Part shown: in pieces, positions 13,040-26,682 of the stretch | How positions within the stretch are numbered: the stretch's first letter is position 1 | How the letters are laid out: each line of letters opens with the position of its first letter | Assembly: GCA_023630585.1 (NCBI GenBank) | Contig: CM042539.1 | Location: forward strand, 23,568,755-23,632,754 | DNA from: Cranoglanis bouderius | Taxonomy: Eukaryota; Chordata; Actinopteri; Siluriformes; Cranoglanididae | Length of the DNA: 64,000 nucleotides | Direction: 5' to 3' | Made by a program: the position numbers and the translations under genes | The notes under the pieces: generated by a model | What the model was told of the DNA's origin: nothing | Database searches by the model: none | The model's input: only the letters and a program-made list of their open reading frames with translations

Positions 13040-14586
13040 ATGTTATTTCTGATTGGTGTAAGTGATTATAGTAACTAACTCAAGAATATTATATGGAACT
13101 ATAACTGGATTAAAAAGTATTTAAAAAATGGTTGCAATTGACAAATTGTTTCGGAGTGTATCATTTTTAAAATTAATTTAATATTCTTGATGATTTTTGT
13201 ATAACAGCATGCCCCCAAGTGTTTCATCTCTTACATATTGTAAACTTTTAACTTTACTTCTGTTTGATAACAGCCTAAATGCCTTCCTTCTTCCTAAAGC
13301 TGCCATGAGTTATAGTTGTAGTTAATGCCTCTGAAACAAGAACATGTATATTACATTGAAGGGTGCTTGTAACCCACTGAGATCACAGTTCAAGCTTTTT
13401 GGCTTGAAGATTGGTAGTTTACCCAGAAGCAGTAGGGAAAGGGTGATTTAGCTCGATCCCTAGTCCCCTAATATCAATCCCATTTAGGTGATTTAGCTTA
13501 ATCCCTAATAACCCGAACACATCTGTAAACAAATATAAATCCATGACCCATTGCCCCAAACTCTGTGTTCATGCATTTGCACTGTGCAACATTAAAACTA
13601 GCATCAGACTCAGCCATGACTTGTACACACACACAAACACACATCTAACCTAAAGACCAACTTCTGTATCGACTAACACACTTGAACAGACTCTTGTGAA
13701 ATTCTGCCAAATCATGATCCACATTTATACGCTAATAATTAAAGTAATAATTGTATGCAAGTAATACATGAGTCAAACAGCCCTAATGTGGAGCCATGTG
13801 CAAATCTGCGCCACACTTTGAGCTTGTATCTCACGTGTTGTTCTGTACCACATAAAACAAGCAGGCGTATATGTCTGCCTTTCCTTTTCACGCAAAAAAA
13901 AAGAGAAGACTTCTCCAGATGTGAGGCAGGCAGCCGACTCGCTCCTCCACCCTATGAAAAGAGAGTCCTGAGAGTGTGTAACTTAAGTGGATAAAGGGAA
14001 GCTACTCAGGAAGGACTGAACGACACGAGCACAGTCTTTTATTCACTGCTGTGGTTGTTTAATTTGCTGTAAAGAGATAATAAGATTTCCTCTATTAAAA
14101 GCTTGTTTTGGTCTAACATTACTCATCTTACTGTGCAGAAAAGTCAAACGAAAACCGCTGGATCTTTTAAAAGTAGTAACCGATTTCCAACACTCATTTG
14201 AGAAAGACATTAGAGCTAATTATAAAAGGAAAGCAGGGTTTCCAGACTCCATTAAACATCCTTATCTGGCATTGCATTTGTTTAATGACTGGTTTAAAAA
14301 AAAAAAAAAGAAGAAGAAGAAGAAAAAGAAGAAGAAGAAAACTAACAGAGTTGCCAGGAAAAGATTATAAAATTACAAACACACACAAAGTTAGCTTTCA
14401 TTCAAATGATTTGCTAATCTTAAGGGCAATATTTAGTCGTTTTAATATTATAAACATTGGAATTTTTCCAAACTTAAACCATATATTTTCATCAAGACAT
14501 CAAGACTGAGTAAGCAAGCACAAGAATAAGGAAGGAAGCACACTAATACAACACAACACAAGAAGGGTCAAAGATGAAATAAGTAA
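13040..14586. other. No gene recognised; one diverged repeat piece
   Basis: A foldback-family piece (tgtataacagcatgccccca) lies at about 13190-13330. An AG-rich tract lies at 14297-14340. No exon pair could be supported. Confidence 0.4.
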
Positions 14587-14880
14587 GGAATAACACACGA
14601 TAGGCCGTGCTGTTATAGCAAAAATAATCTACCCTGAAGTGAATTATTTTCCTATAACAGCATGTCCCAAAGTGTTATTCCTCTTATACCACAGAGATTT
14701 GACCTTGAGACAATTTAGTTCCTGTTATCCCTTATATGTTATAGCACCTCTAAAGAGTCGTTCCCTCAGCAGCCTCTCTTTTATTTGTTCCTTGTACAAA
14801 AAACAAACAAAAAAACACTTTGTCATGATAACAAGAAACCAAAAAGCACGAAATCCTGTTCTGAAGACTTGAACATGGTG
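14587..14880. repeat. Foldback repeat with visible dyad
   Basis: The reverse arm (ggaataacac, then gtgctgttatagcaaaaata) meets the forward arm attattttcctataacagca, then gtcccaaagtgttattcc, around a dyad near 14633. Blocks with gttcctgtta and aaagagtc follow, as in the copy at 57205-57665. Confidence 0.65.
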
Positions 14881-15391
14881 GAAAACTAACAGAAAGCATC
14901 ATAACAGAAAGCACCACTATCTCAACGATTATACATGTTCATTGTTGAATAACAAGAGTTTAAAAATCGATTTGTTATTAACCTTAGATTATGTGGCGCA
15001 TGAGACATACAAAGCTGTTACTATAGAAACAATTACGAATTTGAATTAGCTTTATTATAAACCAGAAATCATTTATATTACAGCCAGAACCACTGTCAGA
15101 GGCGTGCGGTCATAGAAAATTAATCCACGACTTCTGATTTGTGTATACAAAAGCGCTGTGGTATAAAATTAAACAAATACAGTTTTAAAATATTACAACT
15201 GTGTCCCTCTGACTTCTGTATCTCTGTATGAAAATAAGTCACGTTGCTGTTGTCGTCAGGGGGCGTGGCCACGTCTGGGCATTCTATTAACGGCGATTCA
15301 AATGAATCAAATGGCACCAAGGTTGCCAGATTGTTCCTGTTTCGCACCTTATTTATTATATATCTACATTATACACACACAAAAAGGCTAA

Positions 15392-15442
<51 letters not shown>
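15392..15442. repeat. (TA)n microsatellite
   Basis: About 25 TA units without interruption. Confidence 0.95.
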
Positions 15443-15444
<2 letters not shown>

Positions 15445-16733
15445 TTGTAAATGCTGTGTTTCTAGTATCAAACAGACTTTACACTGCTTTAATATAATAT
15501 ATTTTAGTCTTGAGGAGAAATAATGAAACCTGTGAAATCTGGCAACCCAGAACAGAGCGCCAATATGGAATGACTTTGGAATTGATCCCAAAGTGATTTT
15601 ATCCACTTTGATTATCTGACTGCTTTCGTGCATAATACTGGGGTAACTAGACTGGGGTGGTAAAGATCTCCAAAATGGTAGCAATGTGAGAGAAATGCGG
15701 GGAAATTGGAAAGAACTGGTGGGTTGTGGATAGTGTGTGACTGGGAATAAGCGGGGGAGGGGAACATCCAAACATTCAAATCAGAGTCAGTCATGAGAGA
15801 AACGCTGATCTTCCCACAAAAGCATCTAATACATGTTTAACCTTTATAGTAAGGCTATAAGTGAGGTATTTATATTTTTACCATGACCTTTAACTCCACA
15901 TTTACACTACTGCATCTCTGTAGAAAGGACATGAAGCTAAACATCACTGCAGTATTCTCAAGTCTATTCAGTTTAAACTCCTCTTGCGCCATGTGAGAGA
16001 TCCTTTATAAGAAGAATAGTTGTAGTACTACCTGCTATTTTACAGATTTGTTATTTATATGTATCTTTTATGTGGATAATTTCTGAAACGACACATGAAT
16101 TATAATATTCACGGCAAAATATGTATCCACTACATTTACTGTATGAATAGAAAAAAAAAACAAAACAAAGGATTATAACCAAACATAAAGCTGTGACAGA
16201 CTCCTTGCAAACTGTTTAACTGTTTATTAAGTTACACAGCGTATTAGCTTACATAATTGGTCACAATATTAGACAAGAATATAAACATATTTTAGATACT
16301 AATATATTTAGTATGCGTTTGGATATTATTAGCCAGCAAGCTAGCGAAACGCTATTGGATGCTACAGCGATGACAGTCAGATAAGCAGAATCATAAAACA
16401 GCACCTAACCAACTTGCTAAAAATAAAAACGAAGGTGGGGAAAACAAAATATGTGCCGTTAAAAGGAGAAGAGGAAAACGAAACCTTGCACTTTTAGGGG
16501 AAAAATATGACCGTGTGATTAAGAATAACTCTGGTGTTTTGTTTGGTGCTGGTTTTAAAAGTAGCTGACAGCAGGTTAGCAAACCTAGCTAGCTTTGTTG
16601 ATGGGATTAGCCCACCCGGGGAGAGAATCCCGTCCACCTCTCCTTACACTAACACAGCTCACTAACTGACATGGAGCAAACTTTTAAAAATTTTTTGTTT
16701 TTGCTGGGGGAAAAAAACTGTGATTGCACTTAC
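15443..16733. other. No gene recognised
   Basis: If the minus-strand exon at 16734-16842 is real, this is its first intron. I found no downstream partner exon that I could defend. Confidence 0.35.
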
Positions 16734-16842
16734 CTTTGGCATCGCTATCTTCTCGCAAAGCTTCCGTTACTGCTTTCCAGATATTGCATCCCAAAAGACA
16801 GAGCACAATCACGGCGGATCTGCTGATATCCGAGCACAGCAT
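16734..16842 (-). CDS. Candidate first coding exon, secreted or membrane protein (family unknown)
   Basis: An ATG at 16842 opens a 36-codon frame that ends at a consensus splice donor, AAAG|GTAAGT, at 16734/16733. Residues 1-10 are polar or mixed. Residues 10-20 are hydrophobic (AVIVLCLLGCN), which looks like a signal peptide or signal anchor. A polar, acidic segment WKAVTEALREDSDAK follows. The exon ends in phase 1. Sequence upstream of the ATG (16843-17000) contains several CpGs, as a promoter might. I could not identify the family, nor find the next exon on the minus strand below 16.7 kb. A chance open frame next to a chance donor remains possible. Confidence 0.4.
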
Positions 16843-17025
16843 TATTAAAACTCGCAGAAAAGAGAAATCTTCTGAAAAAGATCGCGGTTTCTATTGCAGA
16901 AAACATCCGTTCGAGTTGTGGCTCCCTTCCATAATTTAGGATGTTTTGATCCCTGTGTCAGATGTTGCAGATCATCCCGATAAAATCAGCCAACATCCTC
17001 TGCTGATGCCGCCCGACAACTCCTG

Positions 17026-17029
<4 letters not shown>

Positions 17030-17059
<30 letters not shown>
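17030..17059. repeat. Poly-A tract
   Basis: A run of about 28 A on the plus strand. Confidence 0.9.
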
Positions 17060-17061
<2 letters not shown>

Positions 17062-17587
17062 TTCAAGGGAGTGTAAGAGCGCCACCAGTTTTAACCCTTT
17101 CCTTTCCCTTTTCCTTTCCTTGCCTGTACTACTAATCATTCAGGAAGGATAGCAGGCACTCTTCTTGGATACTGTGTGATGAAAGAAACCTGGAAAAAAA
17201 TCCCTAATTTACAGTTTATCTACTAAATAGTGCTCTATGTCCAGTTAATTACAGTTTTCACATTGTAAACACTATATTATAATATGCCACTATATGCTTA
17301 AATAGCTACCAGAGCAATTTAGTATCCTGTCAGCAGTTATCTTTATTAGCAAGTTGCCCATTAAAGGAAAAGTCCACTCTGAAACACATTATCTTGAACT
17401 ATTAGTGTTGTGTTTAGTGGTTCCAAGGTTCTGTTCACACCTGGTATTAATATCCGTCTCAAGTGATCCGATCACATGTGGGCAACAAAACAGAATCTGC
17501 AAAGAGGAATCATAAATTGTTATTATTTTGTTTATCAATTTTTTCATTTAGTACTGCCCTTCAGAAGCTTTTTGCAACATTTTGCAA

Positions 17588-17869
17588 CTAATTAGGTGAA
17601 TTGACAACAGGTTAGTAACATGACTGGGTATAAAAAAAGTATCTTAGAGAGGCAGAGTCTCTCAGAAGTAAAGATGGGATGGAATCTGGATGGAAGCATA
17701 CCTTATTTTTTTTCCTTAGAATGGTACATTTCCTCAGTTTAAACATTTGATATGTTTTCTATGTTCTATTGTGAATAACATATGGGTTTATGAGATTTGC
17801 AAATCATTGCATTCTGTTTTTATTTACATTTTACACAGCTTCCCAACTTTTTTGGAATTGGGGTCGTAT
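17588..17869. mobile_element. Fragment of Tc1-like family VIII
   Basis: Shares the right end aacttttttggaattggggt and the internal text gatgggatggaatctggatg with the element at 56250-57181. The left inverted repeat and most of the interior are missing. Confidence 0.75.
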
Positions 17870-18388
17870 AAGGTATTAGCAGCCTATCCTTTTGCTCTTA
17901 GCCAGAAATGGAAAGTACAAGGCTGCCATCTTGTGTGCATGATTGAGCAAAAAAAAAAAAAAAAAAAAAAAATATTTGCCAAATAACTGTCTTTCATATT
18001 TGAAACATTGTTTATTCACCATCTACATAGGTTCACCCTGTTATCCACATTGATGCTGATACTTATTCACAGAACTTATACTTATTTCTATCTTCTCCCC
18101 AAAACACACAAGGAAAACAATCCTTCCGTTGTATCTGCTACTTCATGTTCCCAGAAAGAATAAGGATATTTCTGGATGAGAGTTTGTTCTGGTTGATCAT
18201 TTTGTCAAGCATTAATCATTTCACACATCAACTGGTTTCACCTAAAGCATCAGAGACACTTAATTTGCACAGATAATGAAGGACTTTTGCTCAAAACGTT
18301 CTGTTTCTCTGGAAACTTTGCGAACTATGCTGAATTATACTACATCTGTAATTTTTTACTCCATGGATTAATGCTTTAGCTACTTGCC

Positions 18389-19389
18389 TCACTCTCTAAC
18401 CTGTTCTGTATTCAACGTATAATCAATATATAATGGTAATATCCTCAGAACTGACTGTTTGCATGGAGTAATGAAGAAAGGAAAGACTCCTTCAGTAAAA
18501 GAATGGCTGAAAGAAAACAGGGGTGTGTCAGTAACAGGGTCGGAGAATTCCACCTCTCCTCTGTCAAAGTCCAGCTGAACTCTGATCCTCTGTAGGCTGT
18601 CTTTAAGATGGAGCTTAAAGGCTGCCGCTGTTGAAAACCGTGCCAGATATTCACCATGAGAAGCTTTGACACTCCAGGTTTCGCTATCCAAGTCAGTTTT
18701 TCCAGTCCTTGGGATAAGTGCAGTTGTCACACCGACCTCCCAATCAGGAACGTCTGTGACCTCAATATCCCAGCTATGGATGCCTGAGGTAAATGCTTCA
18801 GAGCCTACGACACAGTAAGATTGATCAAATCTTTCTGGATTATTAGGGAGGTGTTGTGTTCCATGACCGTGCTGGACACTGGTCAGGTCATCTGAAAGGG
18901 TGAGTTCGGGGTGGGCTGTGTTTGGATCCAAAATCACAGAGGCTGCAGAGAGAAAAGAGACAGAACTAAGATCCAAGAACACCTGCAAAATACTTTTTAG
19001 GTAGCTTTTATTCGAAAAGAATTCTCTAATTTTGTGTTAGAAACTCACTGTACTGAACAATCTCCTGCATCTTCTCCCACACTCTGAACGCCAGGTTCCC
19101 CACGTGCATGGATTCATCAATCAGCGCTCCTGAAAACATCTGCGGATCCTGCAAGGAGCACTGAGCCCTGCTATAAGTAGCAAAGCATTCAGGAGTCAGT
19201 GCTGTTATGGGTTCTTCAAAGAACTGAATTTCCAAGTTGTGAAATCATTCATAGGAAAGAAACTAAAGAAAGATGACTTACGCTTTTGCTACTGCTCTTA
19301 AGCTCTATGAAATAAAATTTTAAAAATAATTAAAAAAAAACATCCAGACATACCAGTCAAAAAATCTGGACATGGAAGCAGTTTCTTCA

Positions 19390-19487
<98 letters not shown>

Positions 19488-22083
19488 ATAATGAATACAT
19501 TAAAACTATGAAATAAGGCATTTGAAATTATGCATTGAGAAAGAAGTTTAAATCAAACCCTTTAAGATTTGAGTTTCTGATTTGTTCCACACACTTAGTT
19601 TTGGGTGCGTAGGTCAGTCCAGTTCCTACCTGCATAAATGAGATATTCTCACTTCCCATTTCCCCTTTCATCATATTGAGAATATAGGAAAAATATGCTA
19701 TCAATATGTTTATCTCTTCAATCTTCTGTTTAATCATCACACTCTTCTGCTCCTCTTCCTGTCTCAGAGCAGCTAATCTGGATGCTTCATCATCTTGAAG
19801 AAACTGGCGAAGCTTCTCAAACTCCTTCTTGATCTGCTGCTCTGTTTTCTTGGTCTGATACTAAAATGAACAGAATGTACATTAAGTACAATGCATTACT
19901 TTTGAAGAACATTATACAAGTCTCCAGAAAGGCTTCCTCTCACCTTAATACATTTTGCAGTTTGATCAGAATTTGATTTGACCTTCTTGAGGACCTGACA
20001 CTTGTCCTGTAAATGTCTGAGTGCAGTTTTAAGATCCATCTGGAATAAATAAGCATAGTAAACTTAATAATTTTTTACAATTTGTTTATCTCAATATCTT
20101 GAAAATGTACAGTTAAAAAAAAATTTTTGGGGGGACAGTTGTTCTAATCCAATCACAAATTAGATTAGAATGTCTACATCCAACACATTAAGGTACAGAA
20201 TTAGCATTTCATAAAGCTTACATAAGGCTGAAGTCAGAATTGGAGACTTAAGTTTAAAAAGTTGCATCAAAATTTATGTAGGGAAAGTTATGTGTATTCA
20301 GAGTCGCCTTATGTACATCCTGAAATTATACTGTGTGATATTTTATTGCACTTTTAATTCACTATGAGTTAATAAAATAGTGGCAATGTTTTGGTTCATT
20401 CAGTGCACTCTCCTATAAAGAAAATGCGCCTATGGGTCAAAGCAGTGGTTCTCAAAGTGTGGTCAGTGGACCCCGGGGGTCAGAGAAACATAGCCATGGG
20501 ATATGTGATTATTTATTTATTTATTTGTTTTTGTTTGTTTGTTTATTTATTTATTTATTTATTTATTTAATGTATGTTTTTTTTCAATTCCATTACAGTG
20601 GTTGGAATCACAACCCAACATTATCAAATATATTAGATTAATTATTGAGTTCTCATAGTTATTGGCCTATTTAATGTCAGATAGTGGTGGAGACAGATGT
20701 GATTTCATAACTGGCAAACAAAACAAACAAAGTCAAAACAAGATTTATAAAATGAGCAAAACAAGAACTGGAAGAACACAACATGAAACTCACAACAGGC
20801 TACATACAGCAGAAGCTTAGCAGGTAAACACAGGGTGCGTCTCAACCAGCTCCCTAGGTCGTGAATCAGTATATTGTGAACATGAGTTCAGGCACTGTTA
20901 AGGATCCTGGCTCACTACACATTGGGACACTGATGACTCAGTTTCTGGTGACATGACTACATACTCGCGTTATAAAACATCACCACTGACATTTATCAAG
21001 AACAGGCAGGACCGATATGTTTCTGACATTATATGTCATATTGTGTTAGCTTAATCACACGCGTGATTAAGAGGGCCATGTGATTTGCTGTAGTCTGTAA
21101 GGGCTGATGGGAAAATAGAAAAAATTGAATGGGTTAAATCAAAACTATTAAAAAAATAAAGAAAACGAATAAGAATCCTATAAATGATGTCAACTTGGAC
21201 GTAATGTGTTCTGTGCAAAAAAATAAATATATTTTATTTATTTATTTATTTATTTTACTTTTTTTTAGGAATTATACTATTAATTAATTAACAGCATCAA
21301 GTTTACATATTTAATATTGGACTGAAATATGACATTCCATATTTTTTCAGGGAGTTTACACCCCAAAACATAAATTTCATTATGACATATTATGGTTCAT
21401 ATTGCTCCTGACTCAAGCCAATATTGTGCAAGAAAATTGGGCTTAAGTCCAAGGTCAGAGTCTCCTGTAACTGACACATGCATATTTTTGGTAAACCCCA
21501 CCCATGTGCATACCTCAAGAACAACTCGCTCAAGCCTGTAGTTATACCTGAGGCCTGAATATCGATTGGTAATAAATCACTACATGTGCATAACTCAACT
21601 CTGAATACACCCCTTATTGAAAATACAGTTTAGATCTTAGTAACATGACATTCCTGTAATCGCTTTCACTTGTCTCACCTTATGGTCATGTGCCGCGATA
21701 TCTATAGTGCAACATTTATGATTTTCATGTGTTGCTGATGTGCGGCATGCCACACACAGCAGCTGTTCATCTTCTAGGCAGAAGAACTTGAATTTCTCAT
21801 CATGTAGACCACAGAATGATGTAAAACATGCTGAAGCGTTCTCATTCCTCCTTCGCTGTAGCACAACCTCATTCAAATCCCTCGGTGCATAATTAAATGG
21901 AGAATCCACATCGGTTTGCTCTCTGCAAACAGGACATTCTAGAGACCCCTTACACTTCCAGTACTGAACAAAACAGACTTTGCAGATATTGTGACTGCAT
22001 GACAGGAGAACTAGGTCCTTGAAGACGTCATGGCACATGGGACAGGATAATTCCTCAGCAGAGAAAGGAAGCTGAGAATCCAT
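18389..22083 (-). CDS. TRIM A: RING / B-box / coiled-coil / PRY-SPRY E3 ubiquitin ligase (TRIM35/A33-like)
   Basis: Six exons: 21679-22083, 19944-20039, 19630-19860, 19282-19304, 19049-19170, 18389-18942. All have GT/AG borders, and joined they give 476 aa without a stop. RING C3HC4 is at residues 14-53 (CPMC, CSHNIC, CPVC). The B-box2 (C91/H94 ... H119/H122) is complete. Two coiled-coil exons cover 136-244, a linker follows, and PRY-SPRY (ILDPNTAH, WDIEV, FPFF) covers 294-476. The family transfers ubiquitin through the RING, dimerises by the coiled coil and selects targets with SPRY; many fish members act in antiviral signalling, but the target here is unknown. An upstream in-frame ATG at 22146 exists; 22083 was chosen because MDSQ matches the N-terminal spacing to the RING in the paralogues. 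Exon 5 is most like that of TRIM E. An AATAAA (18011-18016, minus strand) lies about 375 nt past the stop. Confidence 0.85.
19396..19484. repeat. (AT)n microsatellite in TRIM A intron 3
   Basis: About 44 AT units, between the 231-nt exon and the 23-nt exon of TRIM A. Confidence 0.95.
20442..20500 (+). mobile_element. hAT-like terminal fragment
   Basis: The text cagtggttctcaaagtgtgg, followed by a ggaccc block, is typical of hAT-type inverted-repeat ends. It runs into an ATTT-rich tract, and no matching right end is seen. It lies in intron 1 of TRIM A. Confidence 0.5.
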
Positions 22084-22414
22084 TTGCGTATTTGACGCAA
22101 GTGAAAACACACAGCTGTTCTTAAGACACGGTAGTCTGGAAATCAAGGCTACACTGTGTGCCCCTGGACAGCTGACTTGTTTTGGTCGTAGAGTGAGCAG
22201 TCCATCTGCTAATGCGATCTTTCAGACATTCAGAGTTTATTTTCAGGTCAGTGAGGGCCTGTGTCACTCTGAATGTATCATTCGCAAAACATCACACAGC
22301 ACACAGTAGATCCATATGAAGCAAAGAAGAGCATGTTTAATGTAAATCGGATCACAATTTACAGTCAGCAGTTCATTTTATTTCCAGAATGTGCCATGGG
22401 CTTTTAAAGAAGGC

Positions 22415-22460
22415 TTTGGCATAATACTTTATGTGTGCCACTAAGAATAATGACTCAGTA
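22415..22460 (-). repeat. Paralogous 3'-flank block of the B/C/D duplication units
   Basis: The text tttggcataatacttta, with a cactaagaa block after it, recurs at 34752 (TRIM C flank) and 44424 (TRIM D flank). It marks the far 3' side of the duplicated unit. Confidence 0.6.
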
Positions 22461-22975
22461 ATTGCACTGTATTATGAACAAAATAATTTTGCAAAAGTAA
22501 AAACAATTTTGGATGCAAGTTGAATTTTAATAAGTGTCAACAAGCGGTGTCTTTTGGCACTTGCCCCCAATGAAATTTGGTTTACCTCCTACTGAAATTG
22601 GCTTTAAAACATTTTAAAGTCAGTCACTGAACTGACACTAGGTGTTCACTTGCACATTTCATCGCTGTGACATCCATGGGCAGTTACAGGGATTTGGTTG
22701 TGGTGGATTAAAAAGTCTTCCCCTTGAAACCACTGAGGGCAAACGTAGTTTCTAAATGAGCCGTCGTTGCTCACTGAAGCATCAATTTAAAGCAAATTTA
22801 AAGTGAAAATGATCTGCCTGTACATAATAGTACTTAGGCCCACAGTGTTTACCCATTGTTTATTTATTCAAGATTGTTCATTTATATCTGTGGTTCTTGT
22901 TATTGTTTGAGAATTGGTATGTCCTAAAAGATGGTGGGCTTCGAATGATTTTTGGGTCATGGACTGAAGGATGTA

Positions 22976-24341
22976 AAGTGGTGCTTGAAAGTTTGTAAAC
23001 CCTTTAGAATTTTCATCATCAGTCTATGTCCTAAAAGTAGACATAGAGAACCCAATTAAACAAACGAGATGAAAATATTATACTTGGTTATTTATTTTTT
23101 GAGGAAAATGATCTAATGTTAAATAAATGTTAAATGTTAAATATCTGTGGGTGGCAAAAGTATATGAACCTCTAGGATTAGCAGTTAGTTTGAAGGTGAA
23201 TTTAGAATCAGGTGTTTTCAGTCAATGGGATGACAATCAGGTGTGAGTGAGCACCCTGCTTTAATTAAAGAACAGGGATGTATCAAAGTCTGATCTTCAC
23301 AACACGTTTGTGGAAGTGTATCATGGCATGAACAATGGAGATTTCTGAGGACCTCAGAAAAAGACTTGTTGATGCTCATCAGTCTGGAAAAGGTTACAAA
23401 ACCATCTCCAAAGAGTTTGGACTCCACCAATCCACAGTCAGACAGATTATGTACAAATGGAGGCAATTAAAGACCATTGTTATCCTCCCAAAGAGTGGTC
23501 AACCAACAAAGATCATTCCAAGAGCAAGACATGTAATAGTCTGTGAGGTCACAAAGGAATCCAGGCTAACTTCTAAGCAACTAAGGGCCTCTCTCACATT
23601 GGCTAATGTTAATGTTCATGAGTCCACCATCAGGAGAACACTGAACAACAATGGTGTGCATGGCAGGGAGAAAACCACTGCGCTCCAAAAACAACATTGC
23701 TGCCCTTCTGCATTTTACTAACAATCACATGGACAAGCCAGAAGGTTATTGTAAAAATGTTTTGTGGATGGATGAGACCAAAATAGAATTTTTGGTTTAA
23801 ATGAGAAAAGTTATGTTTGGAGAAAGGAAAATACTGCATTCCAGCATAAGAACCTTATCCCGTCTGTGAAACATGGTGGTGGCAGTATCATGATTTGGAC
23901 CTATTTTGCTGCATTTGATCTTAAGTCAATAGAAATGTTATGGAAGGACCTGAAGCAAGCAGTTCATGTGAGGAAACCCACCAATATCCCAGAGCTGAAG
24001 CTGTTCTGTACTGAGGAACGGGCTAAAAGTCCTCCAAGCCGATGTGCAGGACTGATCAACAGTTACCAGAAATGTTTAGTTGCAGTTATTGCTGCACAAG
24101 GGGTCCACACCAGATACTGAAAGCAAAGGTTCACATACTTTTGCCACACAGAGACATGTAATATTGGATCATTTTCCTCAATAAGTAAATGACCAAGTAT
24201 AATATTTTTTGTCTCATTTGTTTAATTGGGTTCTCTTCATCGACTTTTAGGACTTGTGTGAAAATCTGATGATGTTTTAGGTCATATTTATGCAGATTTA
24301 CAGAAAATTCTAAATTGTTCACAAACTTTCAAGCACTACTG
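22976..24341 (+). mobile_element. Tc1-like element, family IV, defective
   Basis: The left end agtggtgcttgaaagtttgt and the right end acaaactttcaagcactact are inverted repeats beside TA. The element is about 1.37 kb, with an internally deleted transposase. It lies in the spacer between TRIM A and TRIM B. Confidence 0.9.
23335..24120 (+). pseudogene. Tc1-like transposase, frameshifted with catalytic deletion
   Basis: Residues 1-128 are open and carry the bipartite helix-turn-helix region (MEISEDLRKRLVDAHQSGKG, then a second helix with SKQLRASLTLANVNVHESTI). A frameshift around 23690-23720 precedes the first catalytic block, which is still visible as MDETKI at about 23769. A later open segment, 23866-24120, begins MKHGGGSIMIW and jumps straight to MLWKDLKQAV, so the block with the second catalytic aspartate and the NPIE glutamate has been deleted. 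No functional protein is possible. Confidence 0.85.
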
Positions 24342-25280
24342 TAGGACTGGGGATTCAAGGATGCATCAGTCACAGTGTTGGGATGCACCTTCTGTCTGAA
24401 TCAAGGGCAACCAGAGACACACAAATAAATTAAGAGTTCACATTGGTCAAATCCATCTTGAGTCATCAAAAATGTTTCATTTATATTTGAGTCTATTCAT
24501 CGGTTACTGAATTTGAACAACATCATGAAAGTCTAATTCATTGCTTTTCTTTCACTGTGTGTAACCTGAGCTCAAGCTACACTCAAAAGTGAAAGCAAGG
24601 TGTGTTGATTTCTTGGAATGGTTATTAAATGCGTTTTTAAAAAATGGGACAAAATATACTAGGTGGTCATCATGTCATATACTTAAACGCACCGCCCAAG
24701 TATAACCTACAGTATGTGTGGGGAAACACTTCATTGTACTGGTGCATACAAAACTACTAGAGAGCCAATAGCAACCCCTTGTGGAAAATTCTTAACATGC
24801 TAAACGTGTCTCAGTGATTATGTGAGTGGAGTTACAAGCCAGTTCACTGAGTTCACTTTGCATTTAAAATGCTAGCATTTGAGACAGCTTTAAATGTTAT
24901 TAATGTGTGTTATTGCTAAGTGGGAAGATTTTAATGAAGAGAAGGAAGGACAAGTGTCCACAATTAATGGAAAGAACATTGGAAAACTTCCAAGTATTAA
25001 GTAATCATTGGAAAACTAGGGGAAAACCAGGGGGAAAGCTGAAAGAATCATCACCTGAGCTATGTTATGAGTAAGCACAGTTTGAATATAACTGTGCATC
25101 TCCGAACAAAACATGATGCGTTATGTCCCAGAATAATGTCATACTTCATTGTGTTCACCCTTAGCTGTGGAAGGTACAGAAGGCAAAACAAAACTGTATC
25201 GACATATGTATCTCCATTGTCCATAATGTCCATAGCAGCATGAGCCATTGCTAATACAACCTGCAGAAACATTAACAGCA

Positions 25281-26639
25281 TTAAGGGAGTTTTCTCAGCA
25301 CCACAAAAGGCTGGAGAGGCATGATCTTCAGAGGAGAGAGACTGCACATGCTGTGGAAAAATGGAAAGACCTTCTCAGTGAAGTGGTGCGAGAACATGTG
25401 GATAACGGCATCGCTGGCAGGATCTAAGAACCACACCTCCCCCGAATCCATGTCCAGACGAATTCTGACCATCTGGGGTTTGGTAGCCAAAGGCAGAGGA
25501 GTATATGCTTCCGAAGGAGACCGAGCACACAGCTTTTGGTCATCATACCCAATACCCCAAGCTCCGCTGGGAAAAACATTGGGTTCTTTTCTCTGTACGG
25601 ACTCTGTGGTCACTCCGAGCATCCAGAAGGTGCTGCTTCCCACCTCAACGTCCCAGCAGTGCAGCCCTGAAGAGAAGCCCTCAGAGCCCAGCACACACAA
25701 ACTCCTAAACCTCTCAGGAGTGTCCAAAACCGGCGGTCTCGGCATGTCAGTCTGGTCTTCATGGTCATCATCACTGTCCCTCACGCTGGTCAGATCCAGG
25801 GACAGGATGAGCTGTGAGTGAGCTGTGTTTGGGTCCAAGACAACAGGAGCTAAGAAGACAAATCACAATTAGTGTATCTTACTGAGACCTAATAGCTGAT
25901 ACAAGAGCCAATCCATCAAATCATTCTAGATGCTGAAAGTGCTCTTATAAAATGTATGAAAAAACTCACTGTATTTGATGAAGCTCTGCATTTTGTTCCA
26001 GACTTGGAACTGCAGATTGCCCAGGTACTTTGCGACACTGATTACTTCTCCTGAAGAAATATTTGGATCTGAATCTTTGTACTGGGCTCTAAAAAAAACC
26101 CCAAAAAGGAGTCAAGTCTATAGTAATCCTGATCCCAGATTTGAATATTACTTTTAAATTTGTGTTTAAATAAAATCTAAATACAACAACTAAAATACAT
26201 AAAATTGTATTTTAATTAAATATTGTGGTATTATTATTCCTTTATATTATATTCCTTAATAGTATTACAAAAGTTGAATGTTTGCATCTGCGGTGACAGA
26301 AGCATGAAAAGTAAATAAAATGGGGAAGGAAGAGAAATACAACTTACTTTGCCAGATTTGTCTCAAAGTTCTGAAAAAAACAAACAAAAAAAAAACAACT
26401 TAAAATAAAAATAAAATCCCACTCCCACCAACTCTTAAAGGTATTCTGACCAATCCTGCTCAGTCCTTCAAACCATTTGACCAATTCCATGCATTCTTGC
26501 ATAATGTTTGACCAATCCCACCCGTTCCCGCAAATATTTTGACCAATTCTGTCCAATCCTGGAAACCCCCACAGTTACTATTATTTTTTTGTACCTCCCT
26601 GCTCCCATGACTTTTGTGGTTAAAGAGAGGGATAGTGTG

Positions 26640-26682
<43 letters not shown>

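Noticed and set aside
13875..13950. Possible second exon for the candidate gene at 16734-16842
   Set aside because: An acceptor-like tttcatag and a matching phase exist, but there is no donor or recognisable protein.
25321..25821. 166-aa plus-strand frame opposite the TRIM B SPRY exon
   Set aside because: It mirrors the SPRY exon; similar antisense frames occur opposite the SPRY exons of C, D and E for the same reason.
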